From Dicaeum eximium (Eukaryota > Chordata > Aves > Passeriformes > Dicaeidae): a stretch of DNA of 64,000 nucleotides. The notes under the pieces are model-generated. The model saw only the letters and a list, made by a program, of their open reading frames with translations, was not told where the DNA came from and searched no databases. The stretch's first letter is position 1, and each line of letters starts with the position of its first letter. Below, in pieces: positions 25,401-35,240 of the stretch. The stretch lies in assembly GCA_013396995.1 (NCBI GenBank), contig VWZP01010964.1, positions 4,117 to 68,116 on the forward strand. The letters are read 5' to 3'. A program made the translations under genes and the position numbers.

Positions 25401-25976
25401 CTACAAAAACACAGTTTTGGCACATGCACTGTACTCCATCCCTTGCCAGCACAACCAGGATTTTAGCAGGATGATGACAACAATCCCCTCTGAGAAGAGA
25501 GTTATACCAACACGTACCACACTGGCTGGAGCATCATCAGGAGCCAGATGAAATTGCAAAGATGATATGATGAGGTACCAAACCAGGTCACTGAGGAGGT
25601 CACAGCCCATGGCAGAGAAGGGCCAGGCCATGGCCCAGGTCTAGGTCATGCTCTCAAAGCAGCCCACACCAAACCCACCAACTCCAGTGGCAGAGAGGAT
25701 GGTTTGGCTCAGCATGGGGGGGAACATGGTGTAACAGGAGCAGGGAACACCCATCTGACCATGGGCTGCACCTCCAGAGAGGAAAATCAGCAGAATGGAC
25801 AGGGGAAGGAAGAGCCCACCAGAATCTCTCCCTGAGGAATGCTCTCCTGAAGGAAAGGCTGGAGGGTTGTGAAGGGACTGATGAGGTTTTTGCTGTTTTG
25901 GCCTGGACTCAAGGAGAGGCCAGACCCCAGAAGTGTGAAGGTCTAGCCTATGATTTGAGTTTGAAGTACAGGCCAT
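25401..25976 (-). pseudogene. Possible decayed membrane-protein ORF (two same-frame parts, one stop)
   Basis: Two reverse-strand ORFs, 25641-25976 and 25401-25631, are in the same frame and separated by a single TAG at 25641-25643. Together they form about 190 codons with one interruption. The reading has three hydrophobic stretches, around LFLPLSILLIFL, ILSATGVGGFGVGC, and ITLFSEGIVVIILL. Spacing of a Pro, Cys, Met-Phe and VV...LFS pattern loosely recalls the C-terminal half of the four-transmembrane L6 (TM4SF) family. The first membrane segment, the family's cysteine pairs and key tryptophan are missing. There is no poly-A tail and the upstream side runs straight into a CR1 fragment. It may equally be a chance ORF or unrecognised repeat sequence. 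Confidence 0.15.
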
Positions 25977-25989
25977 GACAGCTTCAGTC

Positions 25990-26288
25990 CAGCTCTCCCT
26001 CTTTTTGATGAGCCCCCTCTAAGTACTGAGAGGCCTCAATGGGGTTTCCCTTGAGCCTTCTCTTTTCCAGGCTGGACACCTCCAGCTCTCTCAGCCTGTC
26101 TCCATAGGGTAAGTGCTCCAGCCCTCTCAGCATCTTCATGGCCTCCTCTGGATTTCCTCCAACAGGTCCACATCCTTCTTATTTTGGGGACCCCTGTATC
26201 CAGGTGGGTCTCACAAGGAAAAGATGTGGAGAATCACCTCCTTCGACCTGCTGGTCACACCTCTTTTGAAGCAGCCCAGGATGCAGCA
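25990..26288 (-). mobile_element. CR1 LINE fragment (3' part, 5'-truncated)
   Basis: Read on the - strand, this is the C-terminal end of CR1 ORF2. On the + strand the landmarks are 'gagccttctcttttccaggctg', 'agctctctcagcctgtctc', 'tgctccagccctctcagcatctt', 'gtccacatccttcttat', 'gaatcacctcct' and 'gctggtcacacctc'. It has several small indels and no intact frame. The low-coordinate end lacks the CR1 3' tail, so the element is truncated or interrupted there. Confidence 0.9.
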
Positions 26289-28074
26289 GCAGCTGCATTT
26301 CAACAACCAACAGGGAAGCACACAACAGGGGGATAACAAATGGCCACAACTATTTTTTACCAAGCAAGCAAGAGTGGGGGTGGGAGCCTCCCAGCCCCTA
26401 CACTGGGCAGGGGGGGTTTGTTTAATCTATCCCACTCTGCCGACCCCCGGATCATTTCCTCCTCCAACAGCTGCAGCCTGGGGGACAGCAGAGCACGGAG
26501 ACACACAGCTGTCCCTCCCCATCGCCACACAGCCCTGTCATGCTGGATCTGCCTCTGGGACCAGCTCTCCTCAAATCCCATTCCTCATGAGCTGCTCAGG
26601 ACAATTTGCGAATTTTCTATTTTTTTCTTGCCTCAACCACATCAGTTTGGAGAAAAGGAGATGCAGCTGCTCATCGTGAATTTTGCCTGTTTCACTGTTT
26701 TCAGCCAGCAAAGCCACAGGGTGATGGGAGAAATACACAGCATTTCCAAAGTATTTTTTCATTTTAAATATTCCACATAAATGTATTTCTCCTTGGCCAG
26801 CACACCAGATCTGTGATGGCTTCCAGCACAAGCTGCTCTTGATCTACACCCCCAGCATCTGAACAGGAATGATAGTTTTTGCATAATTCAGCTGTCATGA
26901 AGTTCTTAGAGCACTTTGTTAAATCTCTACTGTAAGGCTTACAGTCCTGCCTGAGGGAAAGGGTTTGGGCTATCTGCCTCAGTTTTCTGTGTTTTGGAGG
27001 AAAGGGGGTTGTTTCTGCCAGTCAGCTGAAGGGGATTTTGTAACAGGAGAACTCTCACGGTGGTGAATGTCACTTCTCACAGGGAGGGCTTTTTCCATGG
27101 CGAGATCTGCACAGTTGGAATCTGAATGGAATAAACCTACAGACTGACCAAACACAAATGAGCTTTTTAAAAGATCTGCGTCAGATTTGTAAACGCTGGT
27201 CCACAAAGGCCTGGCTGCAGTCATGAGGACAAAGGCTTTAAAAGAAGACTCATCCTCAAACTGGGTTGGACTCCCCAGTACAAAGGGGACCAGAACAAGG
27301 GCACTAACTGCATTTCTCCTTTTTTTTTTTTTCCTGTTTAGTTTGACCCAACCCATAGCATAGTTTCCCAGTCTAGCTTGATATAAATGACAACTTTATA
27401 AAATTGAACTGGTCTTTTTCTAACATGGAAATTAAATTTTTTTTCATACAAGAAGTTCAGTATTAGACATAATCACTTCTTAGCATGCTATCTAAATATG
27501 CATTTTCTTAGATAGATTGGTTCTATGTAAAGACCTAAAAGGAATAAGGTTCTACTATTCACTATTGTCAAAGCAATACCCCAGACTCCTAACCAAATTT
27601 GCTGCTGCAAAGGTAGGAAAAAAATAACAACCCTGCTATAATTACCTTGCCTGAAGCCACTGCTCTGACACCAGAAAACTGAGTTGTTCTGTGCTGTGTA
27701 GGAACTCAACTGATACATTTTTCCCTAATGCATAGTCACTTTCTCAATGGGACAGCATTTTCCCCCAAGGGACATCCCAAACTGCTCAGGTTGCAGGGGG
27801 CTGGGTCTCAATGTTGCTAGAGAAGGAGCACAACTGTCTCAATGTACACAGGCTAAAGGTGCAGGAATGCTGAATTGGAGAACCACAAACTGCCCAAAAT
27901 GCAGCCACATCCACACCAGTGGTCCTCACAGCAAATTTAAACCATCTCAAGTTCAGACGACTGAATTTGGGAAAAAATCAGTATCATCCCTGTTCCTCTA
28001 ATTTGCACTTGCTGCAACAATTAACAGACCTGTTGATGCAGTCCTGAAAAATTCAAGGCTGATGCTTTGAGATC
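26289..28074. other. Non-coding stretch, no gene recognised
   Basis: Short ORFs without recognisable domains. A run of 13 T lies at 27320-27332. No further CR1 sequence was recognised in this interval. Confidence 0.55.
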
Positions 28075-28165
28075 TGGGCAGGAGGTCTGACTAGCTGACC
28101 TAGCTGGGGGATTGGAACTTGATGATCTTTAAGGTCCCTTCCAATCCAAACCACTCTATCATTCT
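28075..28165 (+). mobile_element. CR1 LINE 3' end fragment
   Basis: The last about 90 bp of a CR1 copy. It contains 'gcaggaggtctgac', then 'attggaacttgatgatctt', 'taaggtcccttccaatcc', 'aaaccactctatcattct', the standard avian CR1 3' terminus. Too short to contain any ORF2 sequence. Confidence 0.85.
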
Positions 28166-28899
28166 CTCTCTAGAGATTGCCTCTCCCAGCCTCTGTTTCT
28201 CAAAGGTTATGTGCAGGTCTTTTCTTTCTTTTGGCCCCAGCAGGACTTCAGCTCTTCACTCACAAATAAAAAATCTGCCTAGAAGGGATCATTTGACTCA
28301 GGGGAAAAAAGCAAACCCACTTTCATTCTACTGTTTGTATGTTTTTGCATATTAAAAGAAATAAAACTACTCATTGTCATAATTGCACAGACTCTTGATT
28401 TATACACTTTTTTGGGCAAAGGTATATGTAGTCTTAAGATCTTACACAGACAACATGCTATCAATGCAAATAGCCTGGAGCATTTCAGGACAAGCAAGCA
28501 TTGAGAAACAAGATTTTTGTCAGAGATTAGTGAAGGCTTCCATTTGAATTTTCATAGGGAAACAAAGTCTAATTTTATGTTTGTATATAAGAAAATATCT
28601 GGGGTCAAGAGATCAATGTCTGGATCTATTACAAGTTTCTTTTTTTGATGACCATAGCACTAAACATGTGCCAGCTTACCACGTTGCTCCATTCTTCTCC
28701 AAGAGACATAAAGTGTTCCTAAATTAGACTATTAATTATCAAGCCACCATATCAGTCTCACAGCAATGGCATAGAACCAGCTTTACAAGTTGTATCCATA
28801 ACACTGTCACTTTCAGGAAGAGTCCAGGAAAGCAGATTTTGCACATGACCCTGCTGAACAGCAACAGTCAACTGCTTTTCCTCACCTCTTCAACTCCTC
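28166..28899. other. Non-coding stretch, nothing recognised
   Basis: AT-rich DNA with no recognisable gene or repeat. Confidence 0.55.
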
Positions 28900-28984
28900 T
28901 TTTTAAGCAAAAGTTGTTCCTTTAGTGTCTGATCACCCTTATAGGTGTTGTCCTCGTTTCACACTCAAACCATTCTGTGATTCA
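28900..28984 (+). mobile_element. Possible very degraded CR1 3' tail
   Basis: It ends with 'aaaccattctgtgattc' (about 28965-28981), the characteristic CR1 tail. The sequence upstream is too diverged to align by eye. It could be a chance match to a short motif. Confidence 0.3.
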
Positions 28985-30149
28985 ATGAAGATGGCATTTA
29001 AATTCAAGGGAGAAACAGAGCAATGTGCCCATGAGCAACAGCTTTTCTAGGCCCTGTGGATCTGTCCAAAAGAAAAATTGAAATGGGAAAAAAAATATTT
29101 TGGAAGGCTTCCATGGCAGTATGTCTCTGAAAAAGTTCTCAGTTACTAAAGCCACTCTTCGTCCGCAGGATGTGGGAGCAGTGGAGGACACTCAGGTAGG
29201 CATCAGCACTGCTGGGCATCTTTCCCAAACTGTTACAAAACTTCCGAAAAAAATCTTTGCACTGTTGTTAAGGCAGAGTATTTCAAAATACTGCTACCCC
29301 ATACTGTGGAGGGATATAGGGTAAGTGTAGTTTTGATTTTAATCTCAACCTAAGTATTACTGCAGCTTTTCATCAGGGAAAAATATTTAGTAATTGATCA
29401 AAACCACTTCTTATCCTCATTGCCAGCAGGAGGTAATGGGCAGGGAGGAAAAAAGGACCCTTTTTGCTCTATTACAGCTCTCATGCTGCTGGCTTGGATA
29501 CTTGCAGGGAAGCTGAAAATGTGAAATGCCACAAGCCCTGGCAGCGCTCCTCAGTTTGGCTATTGGGACCAGGAGGAGAAAAGGAATGTGGGTGAATGAC
29601 CATGAAACTTATCATGCAATCAGAACTTGGTGTTCCTACCAAAGAGGGAGACAGGAGCCAGCCAGGAAACAGAGCAAGACCTAAAAACACACAAACCAAA
29701 TTTGATTAACTGAAGAGGAGGAAAAACAGCAAGCTCACTTTGAAGGTTTTATGTCAATGCACAAAAACACACTTGTATTTAGGTTTCCAGGACTAGAGTA
29801 GCTGTGGGAAGGAAGAAGGGGCTCTTTTTATTAAAAATATATATTGAAGCCTTATTTTGAATAAACCATAGTGCTCTTCAAAACACAGGTTTGACAGTGT
29901 GGTCTCCAGGTGGAGACAAAATCACATCTTATTGGCATGGTGGGGATGAAGGGACAGAAGGCACTGAATGTTCCTAGAACACTGCAAGAACACATTTGCA
30001 GAGGAAAGGGTCTGTAATGCACATGCATGACTTTTTTGGACACTGTAGTACCAAAACAAGATGAACCCATGTGCATCATGGAGTGAGGAGCCATAATGTC
30101 ATCCCTGCTTGTATGCAGAGCACTGAGATGCCCTCAGTCACCACCTCTT
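28985..30149. other. Non-coding stretch, no gene recognised
   Basis: No recognisable gene. A 27-bp interval (29169-29195) flanked by CAG and GTAGGC, and a donor-like GTAAGTG at 29331, occur in one open frame. The upstream pyrimidine tracts are weak, so this is not called as exonic. Confidence 0.5.
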
Positions 30150-31040
30150 GGATGAGGACTGGAAGAGACACTGAGCAAGCTCACAGATAATACAGAACTG
30201 GAAGGAGCTGTGGACTCCCTCGAAGGCAGGGAGGCCCTGCAGAGAGACCCCAACAAATGAGAGGGCTGGGCAATCACAGCCATGTGAGGTTCAACCAGGG
30301 AAAGTGCCGGATTCTGCACCTGGGATGGGCCAGCCCTGGATGTACGGACAGGCTGGGGAATGAGGGGCTGGAGGACAGGGCCATGGAAAGGGACCTGGGG
30401 GTCCTGCTCAGGGGCAAGTTGAACATGAGCCAGCAGTGCCCTGGCAGCCAGGAGGGACATCCCTGTCCTGGGGACATCAGGCCCAGCAGGGCCAGCCGGG
30501 CCAGGGAGGGATTGTCCTGCTCTCCTCTGGGCTGGGGCGGCCTCACCTCCAGTGCTGGGGGCAGCTTTGGGTGCCACAGTATAAAAATGACATTAAACTA
30601 TTAAAGAGTGACCAAAGGAGGGCAATAAAGATGGTGAAGGGCCTTGAGGGGAAGCCATGTGAGGAGAGGGTGAGGGCACTTGGCCTCTTCAGGCTGGAGG
30701 AGACTGAGGGGAGACCTCAGTGCAGTTACAGCTGCCTCATGAGGGGAAGAGGAGGGACAGACACTGATCTCTTCTCTCTGGTGACAGTGACACGACTGAG
30801 GGAATGACCTGAAGCTGTGTCAGGGGAGGTTTAGGTTGGATATCAGGAAAAGGTTCTGTCCCCAGAGGGTGGCTGGGCACTGAGCAGCTCCCCAGGGCAG
30901 TGGTCACAGCACCAGCCTGACAGAGCTCAAGGAGTGTTTGGACAATGCTCTGAGCACAGGGTGGGACTCTCGGGGATGGTGCTGGGCAGGGCCAGGAGCT
31001 GGATGATCCTTCTAACTCAGCTTATTCTGTGATTCTGTAA
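30150..31040 (+). mobile_element. CR1 LINE, longest complete 3' part in window
   Basis: About 890 bp of a 5'-truncated CR1 (full-length elements are about 4.5 kb). It starts near the reverse-transcriptase catalytic region; the family's FADD box is decayed here to a Leu-Thr-Asp-Asn-like reading around 30180-30200. It then encodes the conserved KCRILHLG block (30302-30325), the DLGVLL...KLNMSQQ block, a QRRAIKMVKGLE block (about 30616) and the C-terminal region. It ends with the tandem tail 'attctgtgattctgtaa' at 31024-31040. Frameshifts and stops split the frame into overlapping pieces (30257-30604 and 30436-30807), so it is non-functional. Confidence 0.95.
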
Positions 31041-32694
31041 ATGTGTGTTCATTGGCTGATCCATAGAATTTAGACTAGCAAGGTGGTAAGGCCACAGCCT
31101 ACACTTCTTCCTTTGGTTGCCAAGGGGGCACAGCCAAAAAGCACCAGCCCCATGAGTGCTTCCCACACTTGTGAGGGCACAACACCCCTCATGCTGTGAA
31201 GCCAGGCATCCCCTGCACAACTGAAAACAGCCTTTGTTCCTCTGTGAAGGAGCACATGCTGCCCCTGAGCAATCCACAGCCTTGCTGAAAATTCGTATCA
31301 CCATTCCCATGCTTGCTGCACATGGTCTCCCAAACTGTATCCTGGGCAAAATGCACATTGGACCAGACCCATGCCCTCTCCATCCTATACCCAGACCATT
31401 GTCCCAGCAGCAGGCCTGACCTTTGGATGAGAAAGCAAGGGTCCTGCTTGCACCACACTTTTCAAAGAGCACATTAACCCTGATTGTCTTGGCTAACTCT
31501 CTGGAATTTCCTTCCTTGCCCCGGAGACAGAGCATTCTGTGGAAATGAAAATTAATACTTACAGGCGACTAGAGTTTGGGTGTGTTTTCAATTATATATT
31601 GAAAAAAAAAAAGAGAGAGCGAGAGAGTGGAAATTCAGTGGCTGTTACAAATAAGCCCATTTTAATTGTAAATTTATTTAGCAGGAGGTGGAATTAATCA
31701 CCTAAAAGAGAACGGGGGGGGGAGAGCCCCAACGCTGCACACAAAGCAAGGAAAGTGCGAATCACACAGTTGGCATGAGATCCCATTTCATTTTTGTTAA
31801 GTGCAGGGGTTTTAAGTCCCTGAATATCTCACTGTTCTCTCCCTCCTGTTCTCCAGAGGGAGAACAAATGCAAATGGTGTCGTGTTAGAAGGGGCTAAAA
31901 GGGCACCCTGTAATAATCCAGTGCAAGAAACCCCATGGATTCATCAAGGAGGGAAGGTGTAACAGCCTTCAGGAAGCCTGCAATAGCCTCTGTGTACACA
32001 TAACACCTCCAAAGGAATTTTCTGCAGCTATTCAAGAACAGACCCAGGTCTATTCACCCCAGTTTCACCCCATAGCTTGCACATGCCTAGGCAGCACTCA
32101 GAGAAGCACAACAGAGGGCTGTACACACTGAAACAGCCCCAGCCAGATGTAAAATAGGCTCTGTTCTTTCTCCCCTCGTGCTGGTGTTGGGTTTGACAGT
32201 CTTTCCTCAGCCTGTACCCCACAGCACAGCGCAGCAAGAGCACGAACAAGCCCCCAGCAGCAACCAGTCACTTTATAACTCTTCCCCACACCACACCTAC
32301 GTCTTTTCCACACCAGACAAGGACAGGAGAGACCAGGCAAGAACCTGGCACCCAAAATTCTCCAGCAAGCTCTTAGGCTGCTTCCAATGCAGCCAAGTCC
32401 CAGCAGATGTGGCCACAGTACAGCAGGCTGCAGGCAGGATGAAGATCCCATTTGTGGAGTGGAGGCTGAGGTGTGGGTCAGCTCCAACATGTTTTCCACA
32501 CACATTTTCTTTGAAGGCTGTGAATTAATTTTGCGTGGCCAATCTCACTGTCATTTCAGATTCCTGCTCCACTAACTTTCAAGGTTTAGCTGTGCAAATA
32601 GAGGAAATATATTCCATGTTTCCAGCCAGTGCTTGTCACATCAGTGAGCATTGAAACCTTCTATTATCAATGAATTTGTTCAGCTACTCCTTGG
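31041..32694. other. Non-coding stretch with a candidate regulatory block
   Basis: No gene recognised. The 31540-31735 segment is distinctive: TTAATAC, CAATTATATATTG, a purine A/GA tract (31603-31627), TTTTAATTGTAAATTTATTTAG and GGAATTAATCACC, then a G-run near 31712-31720. This resembles conserved developmental non-coding DNA. Confidence 0.45.
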
Positions 32695-32948
32695 AACTGC
32701 CTGTGGCTGCACCTCCCTTGATATGCTGGCAATGCTCTCCCTTGTGCACCCCTAATGCACCATTGGCCTTCTTGTCACCCAGGGCACTGCTGGCTCATGG
32801 AGAGCTTGTCCACCAGGACAGTCAGGTCCTTCTCTGCAGTGCAGAGCTGATTTCCACCAGGTCAGTCCCCAGCCTGTACTGGGCTCAGCTTATTCTTCCC
32901 CAGGTGCAGAACCCTCCATTTGCCTCTGTTGAACTTCAAACAGTTTAG
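32695..32948 (-). mobile_element. CR1 LINE fragment (internal ORF2 part)
   Basis: On the + strand the landmarks are 'ctgctggctcatggagagctt', 'caccaggacagtcaggtcctt', 'cccagcctgtactgggc' and 'ccccaggtgcagaaccctcca', then 'ttgaacttcaaacag'. Read on the - strand this is the late ORF2 region that precedes the 3' end. The copy is truncated at both sides. Confidence 0.85.
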
Positions 32949-34204
32949 CTTATCCATTACCAAGAAGCTTTTTAAAATTTGAATTGCACTCTACAACCAA
33001 GCACCTCCTTTTCAGGTGTTGCTTACAATATTTCTATTTCCAGAGCCAAGTTTCTGACCAAAAGGAGAGGGATCACCAGACCACTTAGTCACCTCCTGTG
33101 AGCAATCTGCATATGACATTTAAATACCCTGTTGGTTTTTTTTTTTAATTATTAGTATTGCAATCTGGCTCTGTGTGATGCACTAAGAAGAGTGTGTTGC
33201 CCAAGTTTCTGCAGGAGCCCAGTTTTGAAACTGCTACATGCAAGAACAAATATCAGCTGTGACTGTGAGAAAAAACATGGGTCTCATCCAAGTGACCACT
33301 GATTGCTCTACATGAGCAATAAGTCAGTTTGACTCTTGAAAAACATACACCTCTCTCAGTTACAGGGTTTATCCTATAGGGGGAAAAATAAATCTCTTTT
33401 CAGTGTACAAGTAGGACTGAGAATCATTTATCCATCCTTTTGGCCAAAGCTTCAAGCCAAAAACATTTTTTTTGTGTGTGTTGAAGCAGTAATTTTGTAC
33501 AGCTTTCCTTAGATGTGAGGAAGATATCAACCCCCCAAAATGGCATGGAAGGCCTCACACAAAAGCACTTATTTAGTTTTTGAGGCTGCAAAACTGATTT
33601 TCTAAGCTACTTTCTAGGAAACACTCTGTGAACCATGAAGCATTTCTCAAGAGGAAAGAGCTGAGCAGAGGGTTTGTGACACTGAAGAAAATCTCCTACT
33701 GCCCCAGATTTGCTGCACAGTCTGCTAGCTCACAGTCCTTCCAGAACTAGTTCTTCTGACACCCTCCACACCAGGGGAATGCCAAATTCCTCACTGCATG
33801 AGAGACAGGCCTTAGATACCCAAAGCAAAACAAGATCACCAACACATGATCCTTGTTAGCACCTTCACTGTTGGGTGTGAATGCCTCACCACAGGAGAGG
33901 AGGCAGGAGCCGGCAAAGGAGATGGGTGGCAAAGAAAGAAAAAAAAAAGGGAAAAGCAACAATTACAGTTATGTTGTGCACCTGCCAGAAAGGTTGAGGG
34001 ACTGAAGGTGAATTATGCCACAGAATTAGAGGCTGTAGCATTGCAGAATGGTAACAGGTCCCTGCACCATAAAGGCACAGGCTGCATTTGAAATTAAACT
34101 TAGTGCTCTCCCTAGGATTCCAGCATCCTGATACTTTTGTTACAAACTCACTTTCTGATGGAATAAAGCAAGCTTTCAAGCATCTATCTACAGGCAGTTG
34201 TCCT
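32949..34204. other. Non-coding stretch, no gene recognised
   Basis: Short ORFs only. An 11-T run lies at about 33136-33146 and an A-rich tract at about 33938-33947. No repeat family recognised. Confidence 0.55.
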
Positions 34205-34376
34205 GATGGACAGTATGTCCAGGGAAGTGGTGAGATCACAGCTCCTGAAACTGTTCAGGAAACATGCAGATGTGGTGCTTAGGGACATGGTTTCATCGTG
34301 GACCTTGCAGTGGTAGGTTAATTAAGTAATTGGACTCAATGATCTTAGAGGCCTTTTCCAACCTTAATGATTCCAT
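34205..34376 (+). mobile_element. CR1 LINE 3' end fragment
   Basis: Landmarks of another CR1 3' subtype appear: 'gtccagggaagtggtgagatcac', 'gcagatgtggtgcttaggg', 'acatggtttcat', 'gtggaccttgcagtgg', 'ggactcaatgatcttagag' and 'ccttttccaaccttaatgatt'. It lacks the 'attctgtgattctgtg' octamers of the other copies, so it belongs to a different CR1 subfamily. Confidence 0.9.
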
Positions 34377-34379
34377 ATA

Positions 34380-34396
34380 TACATGCATGGCATGTA
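34380..34396. repeat. Short inverted repeat
   Basis: TACATGC-ATG-GCATGTA, a perfect 7-bp inverted repeat with a 3-nt loop. It sits only 4 bp beyond the CR1 3' end. Probably incidental. Confidence 0.6.
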
Positions 34397-35047
34397 CAGA
34401 TTATAGAGCTGGTTAATTGATAACTCTCATCCAGATTGATGGACATGATCTGTGAAATTTAATTTTTCAAATTATTTGGCTTAAACATGAGATCTGCAGA
34501 GAAAAAGGAGGGGAAAAACCCTCATGATTTTTGAGGGATGGACAAGCAATTTCTGAAAGTGGGGTCTGGCCATGCTTTCAAAAGATTTGTGGTGGGCTTC
34601 CTGTCTCCATTTAAAATCTGTTATTACTATACCAAATGCTTACTGTTTGCCAGTGAAGGTAGTGGCCAATCCTTGCTGTTTGCAAGCAGTTCCTAAAAAT
34701 TATAAGGAGTTACAGAGCTTAGGAGCATTTGCAGAATCTTCCTCCTAGTGCCTACATTTGCTATAGGCTATTTATTTCAGGGTAACCTCAATGCTTCTGT
34801 GTAGTTCCTACCCCTGTGCTCATGACACACCCATGAGCCTGCCAAGCACTAGAGATGTTCATGACACTTTCCTGCCCACACCCCCTTCATCCCTTCACCC
34901 TCTCCATGCAGCACCAGCTCAAGGCCAGCATGGCTGCAAATGAGTTCAGTTTCAAAGTACTGGCAGTGATGCAGCACTGATTGCATTTGCCCAGTCAAAC
35001 CAGGTAAAAATCATTCCCATGTATTTTCTTCAGAGCAGCAGCCTAGA
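34397..35047. other. Non-coding stretch, nothing recognised
   Basis: About 650 bp between two CR1 fragments, with no recognisable gene or repeat. Confidence 0.55.
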
Positions 35048-35240
35048 AACATGGAATCACAGTTTGGGTTGGAAGGCACCAACTTGGTTCCAAACCTCCC
35101 ACCCTCCACTATCCCAGGTTTCTCCAAGCTCCATCCAACCTGGCCTTGGACGCTGTCAAAGATGGGGCATAAACAACTTCTCTGGGCAACCTGTGCCAGG
35201 GCCTCACCACCCTCACAGGGAAGAATTTCTTCCATAAAAC
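35048..35240 (-). mobile_element. CR1 LINE 3' end fragment
   Basis: On the + strand it begins with the reversed tail ('ggaatcacagtttgggttgg') and continues 'aaggcaccaacttggttcc', 'ccaacctggccttggac', 'aacttctctgggcaacctg', 'tgccagggcctcaccaccct' and 'gaagaatttcttcc'. This is the classic 3' end of chicken-type CR1. Its adjacency to the + strand copy at 34205 shows independent insertions. Confidence 0.95.

Noticed and set aside
25471..25980. The - strand segment beginning TGTCATGG as an avian ERVL-type LTR
   Set aside because: The first eight bases resemble some avian LTRs, but no matching far end, target duplication or polyadenylation signal was found.
29169..29195. 27-bp possible microexon between CAG and GTAGGC
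   Set aside because: Weak pyrimidine tract, an average donor and very short length make a chance match likely.
30257..30807. Overlapping + strand ORFs of 115 and 123 codons that could be called genes
   Set aside because: They are the decayed ORF2 C-terminal part of a CR1 element in different frames, not host genes.
34380..34396. Inverted repeat as a regulatory site or transposon end
   Set aside because: Seven-bp arms in AT-rich DNA beside a CR1 tail are expected by chance, and nothing else supports a function.
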